A stretch of DNA of 64,000 nucleotides from Zygnema cylindricum (Eukaryota; Streptophyta; Zygnematophyceae; Zygnematales; Zygnemataceae), in the NCBI GenBank assembly GCA_037447655.1, contig JBBHKE010000986.1:265353-329352 (forward strand), in the 5' to 3' direction. The notes under the pieces are model-generated. The model had not been told where the DNA came from, ran no database searches, and worked only from the letters and a program-made list of their open reading frames with translations. Both the position numbers and the translations under genes were made by a program. Positions 58,555-64,000 of the stretch are shown here, piece by piece. Every line of letters starts with the position of its first letter. The first letter of the stretch is position 1.

Positions 58555-61500
58555 AGTTTCTTACCACTTTTGTTGTTAGCGCAAACACAAACTTGTGTTA
58601 CAAACCTGGTAAGAAGTATATTTTACCTCTTTTTGTGACCGCGAACAATAAACATTGTTTGTTACAAATATCTTTGTAAGCGCAACTCAAATTTGTGTTA
58701 GAAACATGGTTTAGGGTTTTTTTTTAACTATTTTTGTGAACGTTAACAATATAAAGAGTTTTTTACCATTATTGTTGTTAGCCCAAACACAAACTTGTGT
58801 TACAAACATGGTTTGGAGTTTGTTTTACTTCTTTTTATGACCGCAAACAATAAATGTAAATTGTTATAAATATCTTTGTTGGCGCAAACTCAAATTTTTG
58901 CTAGAAACATGGACTACGGTTTTTTTTAACTATTTTTGGAAGTGTTAACAATATAAAGAGTTTGTTACCGCTATTTTTGTTAGCTCAAACACAATCTTGT
59001 GTTATAAAAATGGTTAAGCGTTTATTTTTCCTCTTTTTGTGACCACGAACAATAAAAGATGTTCGTTACAAAGAAAAATTGTTAGCGCAAACACAAATTT
59101 GAGTTATAAACATGGCTTAGAGTTTATTTTAACTATATTTGTGAGCGGTAACAATAGAAAGTGTTTGTTACTATTGTTGTTAGCGCAAACACAAACTTGT
59201 GTCACAAACATGGTTTGCAGTTTATTTTACCTCTTTTTGTGATGGCGAACAATAAACGTTGTTTGTTACCAATATCTTTGTTAGTGCAAACTCAAATTTG
59301 TGTTAGAGACATGGTTTATGATTTTCTTAAACTCTCTTTGTGTGCGTAAGCAACAAACATTGTTTGTAAATTTTAATGTAGTTGACGATAACTCAAATTT
59401 GTGTTAGAAATATGGTTTAAGGTTTTTTATAACTATTTTTTTGAGCGTTAACAAAATATAGTATCTGTTTCCACTATTATTGTTAGCGCAAACACAAACT
59501 TGTGTTTTAAACATGGTTCGGAGTTTATTTTACCTCTTTTTGTGAATGCAAACAATAAACGTTGTTTGTTACAAATATCCTTGTTAGCATAAACTTAAAA
59601 TTGTGGTAAAAACATGGTTTAGATTTTTTTTTTAATTATTTTTGTGAGCGTTAACAATATAAAGAGTTTCTTATCAATATTGTTGTTAGCGCAAACACAA
59701 ACTTGTGTTTTGAACATGGTTAAGAGTTTATTTTACCTCTTTTTGTGAATGCAAACAATAAACTTTGTTTGTTACAAATATCTTTCTTAGCGCAAACTCA
59801 AATTTGTGTTAGAAACATGGTTTAGGGTTTTTTTTTACTATTTTTGTGAGCGTTAACAATATAAGGTGTTTGTAACCACTATTGTTGTTAGCTCAAACAC
59901 AAACTTGTGTTACAAACATGGTTCAATGTTTATTTTACCTCTTTTTGTGACCGCGAACAATAAACATTGTTTGTTACAAATATCTTTGTTAGCCCAAACT
60001 CAAATTTGTGTTAAAAACATGGTTTAGGGTTTTTTTTAACTATTTTTGTGAGCGTTAACAATATAAAGAGTCCTTATCAATATTGTTGTTTGGGCAAACA
60101 CAACCTTGTGTTTTATACATGGTTAGGTGTCTATTTTACCTCTTTTTGTGAACAAGAACAATAAACGTTGTTTGTTACAAATATCTTTGTTAGCGCAAAC
60201 TCAAACTTGTGTTAGAAACATGGTTTACGGTTTTTTTTAACTATTTTTGTAAGCGTTAACAATATAAAGAGTTTCTTACCACTATTGTTGTTAGCGAAAA
60301 CAAAAACTTGTGTTACAAACATGGTTCCCAGTTTATTTTACCTCTTTTTGTGACCGCAAACAATAAACTTTGTTTGTTACAAATATCTTTCTTAGCGCAA
60401 ACTCAAATTTTTGTTAGAAACATGGTTAAGGGTTTATTTGAACTATTTTTGTGAATGTTAACAATATAAAGAGTTTCTTATCAATATTGTTGTTAGCGCA
60501 AACACAAACTTGTGTTTTAAAAAATGGTTCGGAGTTTATTTTACCTCTTTTTGTGACCACAAACAATAAACGTTGTTTCTTACAAATATCTTTGTTAGGG
60601 CACTCAAACTTGTGTTAGAAACATGGTTTAGGGTTTTATTTAACTATTTTTTGGTGCGTTAACAAAATAAAGAGTTTCTTATCAATGTTGTTTTTAGCGT
60701 AAACACAAACTTGTGTATTAAACATGGTTCGGAGTTTATTTTACCTCTTTTTGTGAATGCAAACAATAAACGTTGTTTGTTACAAATATCTTTCTCAGCG
60801 CAAACTCAAATTTGTGTTAGAAGCATGGTTAAGGGTTTTTTTTCACTATTTTTGGGTGCGTTAACAAAATAAAGAGTATCTTATCAATGTTGTTGTTAGC
60901 GCAAACACAAACTTGTGTTTTAAACATGGTTCAATGTTTATTTTACCTCTTTTTGTGACCACGTACAATAAACGTTGTTTGTTACAAATATCTTTATTAG
61001 TGCAAACTCAAATTTGTGTTAAAAACATGGTTTAGGGTTTTTTTTAACTATTTTTGTGAGCGTTAACAATAGAAATGTTTGTTACCACTATTGTTGTTAG
61101 CGCAAACACAAACTTGTGTTATAAACATGGTTCGGAGTTTATTTTACCTCTTTTAGTGACACGAACAGTAAAGGTTGTTTGTTAAATATATCTTTATTAG
61201 TAAAAACTCAAATTTTTGTTAGAAACATGGTTTAGGGTTTTTTTTTTTTACTATTTTTGTGAACGTTAACAATATAAGGTGTTTGTAACCACTGTTGTTG
61301 TTAGCGCAAACACAAACTTGTGTTACAAACATGGTTCGAAGTTTATTTTACCTCTTTTTGTGAACAAGAACAATAAACGTTGTTCGTTTCAAATACCTTT
61401 GTTAACGCAAACTCAAACTTGTGTTAGAAACATGGTTTAGGTTTTTTTTTAACTATTTTTGTGAGTGTAAGCAAACTTTGTTTGTAAATATTTGTGAAGT

Positions 61501-64000
61501 TAATGCAAACACAAAATTTTGTTGAAAACAAAGTTTAGGGGTTTTTTTTACTGTTTTTGTGAGCGTAATAACAAATGTTTTTCGTTACAAAAAATTATTG
61601 TTAGCGCAAACAAAAAGTAGTGTTAGTAACATGATTTAAGTTTTTTTTTACTATTTTTGTGAGCGTTAACAATAAAAATGTTTTGTTACCACTATTGTTG
61701 TTAGCGCAAACACAAACTTGTGTTATAAACATGGTTCGGAGTTTATTTTACCTCTTTTTGTGACCACGAACAAAAAAGGTTGTTTGTGACAAATATCTTT
61801 GTTAGTGCAAACTGAAATTTGTGTTACAAACATGGTTTAGGGTTTTTTTTAACTATATTTGTAAGCATTACCAAAATAAAGTGTTTGTTACCACTATTGT
61901 TGTAAGCGCAAACACAAACTTGTGTTATAAACATTGTTCGGAGTTGATTTTACCTCTTTTTGTGATTGGGATTAATAAACGTTGTTTTTTACAAATATCT
62001 TTGTTAGCGCAAACTCAAATTTGTGTTATATACATGGTTTAGTGTTTTTTTTTACTATTTCTGTGAGCTTAAAAAATCGAAAATGTTTGTTACCATAATG
62101 GTTTTTTGCGAAAACACAAACTTGTGTTACAAACATGGTTTGAAGTTTGTTTTACTTCTTTTTGTGATAGGGAACAATAAATGGTTTTGTTACTGATATC
62201 TTTGTTAGTGCAAACTCAAATTTGTGTTAGAAACATGGTTTAGGGTTTTTTATTAACTATTTTTGTGAGCGTTTACAATATAAGGTGTTTGTTACAACTA
62301 TTTTTGTTAGCGCAAACACAAACTTTTGTTATAAAAATGGTATTGAGTTATTTAACCTCTTTTTGTGACCACGAACAAAAAACTTTGTTTATTATAAATA
62401 TCTTTGTTAGCGCAAACTCAAATTGTTGTTATATACATGGTTAAGGGTTTTTTTTAACTATTTTTGTGAGCGTTAACAATATAAAGAGTTTCTTACCATA
62501 ATTGTTGTTAGCGAAAACACAAACTTGTGTTACAAACATGGTTCGAAGTTTGTTTTACCTCTTTTTGTGATAGGGAACAATAAATGGTTTTGTTACTAAT
62601 ATCTTTGTTAGTGCAAACTCAAATTTGTGTTAGAAAACATGGTTTACGGTTTTTTATTAACTATTTTTGTGAGCGTTTACAATATAAGGTGTTTGTTACA
62701 ACTATTGTTGTTAGCGCAAACACAAACTTTTGTTATAAACATGGTTTAAAGTTATTTAACCTCTTTTTGTGACCGCGAACAAAAAACTTTGTTTTTTATA
62801 AAGATCTTTGTTAGCGCAAACTCAAATTGGTGTTATATACATGGTTAAGGGTTTTTTTTAACTATTTTTGTGAGCGTTAAAAATAGAAAGTGTTTGTTAC
62901 CCTTATTGTTGTTAGCGCAAAACAAACGTCTGTTATAAACATGGTTTAGAGTTTATTAAACCTCTTTTTGTGAATGCAAACAATAAAAGTTGTTTGTTAC
63001 AAATATCTTTGTTAGCGCAAACTCAAATTTGTGTAATAAACTTGGTTTAGGGTTTTTTGAACTATTTTTGTGAGCGTTAACAATAGAAAGTGTTTGTTAC
63101 CACTATTGTTGTTAGGGAAAACACAGACTTGAGTTTTAAAAATTGTTCCCAGTTTATTTTACCTCTATTTGTGAATGCAAACAATAAACGTTGTTTTTTA
63201 CAAATATCTTTGTTAGCGCAATCTCAAACTTGTGTTAGAAACATGGTTTAGGGTTTTTTTTAAATATTTTTTTGAGCGTAAGCAAACTTTGTTTGTAAAT
63301 ATTTTTGAAGGTAATGCAAACACAAATTTGTGTTGAAAACAAATTTTAGGAGTTTTTTTTACCGTTTTTGTGAGGGTAATAATAAAAGTTTTTCGTTGCA
63401 AAAAACTATTGTTAGCGCAAACAAAAAGTAGTGTTAGTAACATGATTTAGGTTTTTTTTTACTATTTTTGTGAGCATTAACAACAAAAATGTTTTGTTAC
63501 CACTATTGTTATTAGCACAAACAAAAACTTGTGTTAAAAACATGGTTTGCAGTTTATTTTACCTCTTTTTGTGACCACGAACAATAAACATTGTTTGTTA
63601 CAAATATCTTTGGTAGCGAAAACTTAAATTTGTGTTAGAAACATGGTATAGGGTTTTTTTTATCTATTTTTGTGAGCGTTAACAATAGAAAGTGTTTGTT
63701 ACCACTATTGTTGTTAGCGCAAACACAAATTTGTGTTTAAACATGGTTTGGAGTTTATTTTACCTCTATTTGTTAATAAAAACAATAAACGTTGTTTTTT
63801 ACAAATATCTTTGTTAGCGCAAACTCAAACTTGTGTTAGAAACATGGTTTAGGGTTTTTCTTAAATATTTTTTTGAGCATAAGCAAGCTTTGTTCGGAAA
63901 TATTTTTGAAGTTAATGCAAACACAAATTTGTGTTGGAAACAAAGTTTAGGGGTTTTTTTAACCATTTTTGTGGCACGAACAGTAAAGGTTGTTTGTTAA
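58555..64000 (+). repeat. Satellite array block 8, forward, to window end
   Basis: Forward A/B dimers with D-like units near 59065 and C-D pairs at 61460-61680, 63270-63490 and a C unit from about 63860. The C landmark GCAAACTTTG repeats at 61471 and about 63282, about 1.81 kb apart, equal to nine dimers. The 3' part reverts from AAAGAGTTTCTTA to AAAGTGTTTGTTA variants. The array continues beyond the window. No gene is seen. Confidence 0.93.
62166..62800 (+). repeat. ~403-bp tandem duplication (two dimers)
   Basis: GATAGGGAACAATAAATGG at 62166 recurs at 62569. The following TTAGTGCAAACTCAAATTTG, GGTTTTTTATTAAC, GCGTTTACAATATAAGGTG and TTACAACTATT variants follow in the same order. The unit is two dimers long, and its shared private variants point to a recent duplication. 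Confidence 0.8.

Noticed and set aside
57884-58579. 231-codon open frame on the plus strand
   Set aside because: It lies antisense within solo LTR copy 2, runs past the LTR end into satellite, has no recognisable domain, and is not kept open in copy 1.
76-64000. Interstitial telomere array
   Set aside because: Only about one and a half telomere heptamers occur per dimer and they are not in tandem, so this is a telo-box-containing satellite, not telomeric repeat.
76-64000. Calling the array centromeric
   Set aside because: The size and higher-order structure would allow it, but no centromere-specific retroelement or other marker is visible, and a subtelomeric or knob location is equally possible.

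Overview
This is a stretch of plant nuclear heterochromatin. Roughly 45 kb of the 64 kb is one AT-rich tandem satellite, and nearly all the rest is Ty1/copia LTR-retrotransposon material inserted into it. I see no host protein-coding gene, rRNA, functional tRNA or CRISPR array. A flowering plant is indicated by the gag-protease-integrase-RT-RNase H order of the copia elements, the 5-bp target-site duplications, and a plant telo-box motif (AAACCCTAA) inside the satellite. I cannot name the species.

Satellite: the basic unit is a dimer of about 202 bp made of two diverged halves of about 101 bp. Half A carries TTACCACTATTGTTGTTAGC and half B carries TTACAAATATCTTTGTTAGC. The consensus halves I derived by eye differ at about 20 of 101 positions. 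Two further monomer classes (C and D) appear in places. Layout: 76-18105 forward; a 10-N assembly gap at 18106-18115; a divergent stretch; 18227-28530 and 29855-33716 in reverse orientation; an in-register inversion junction centred at 33716/33717; then forward orientation to 64000 with interruptions.

Insertions: (i) an LTR-only copy with TSD TAAAC at 28536-29854 (+). (ii) Copia element 1 at about 34908-38775 (-), 5'-truncated, with its 3' LTR and a well-kept RT reading frame. (iii) Copia element 2 at 42338-48643 (+), with both LTRs and all domains present but broken by stops and frameshifts. (iv) Copia element 3 at 50747-56655 (-), related to element 2, with TSD TTGTG, a deletion fusing RT to a truncated 3' LTR, and another solo LTR nested in its 5' LTR. 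(v) A second LTR-only copy of family (i) with TSD AGTTT at 57168-58554 (-).

Nothing here looks like a working gene set. Elements 1-3 can no longer encode a complete polyprotein. The main interest is the satellite architecture: dimer and higher-order structure, a telo-box in each B half, a palindromic inversion junction, and a gap exactly at the other orientation switch. The retroelement family also has gag apparently starting only 4 nt after its 5' LTR. Open frames inside the satellite are by-products of the repeat and are not annotated as genes.
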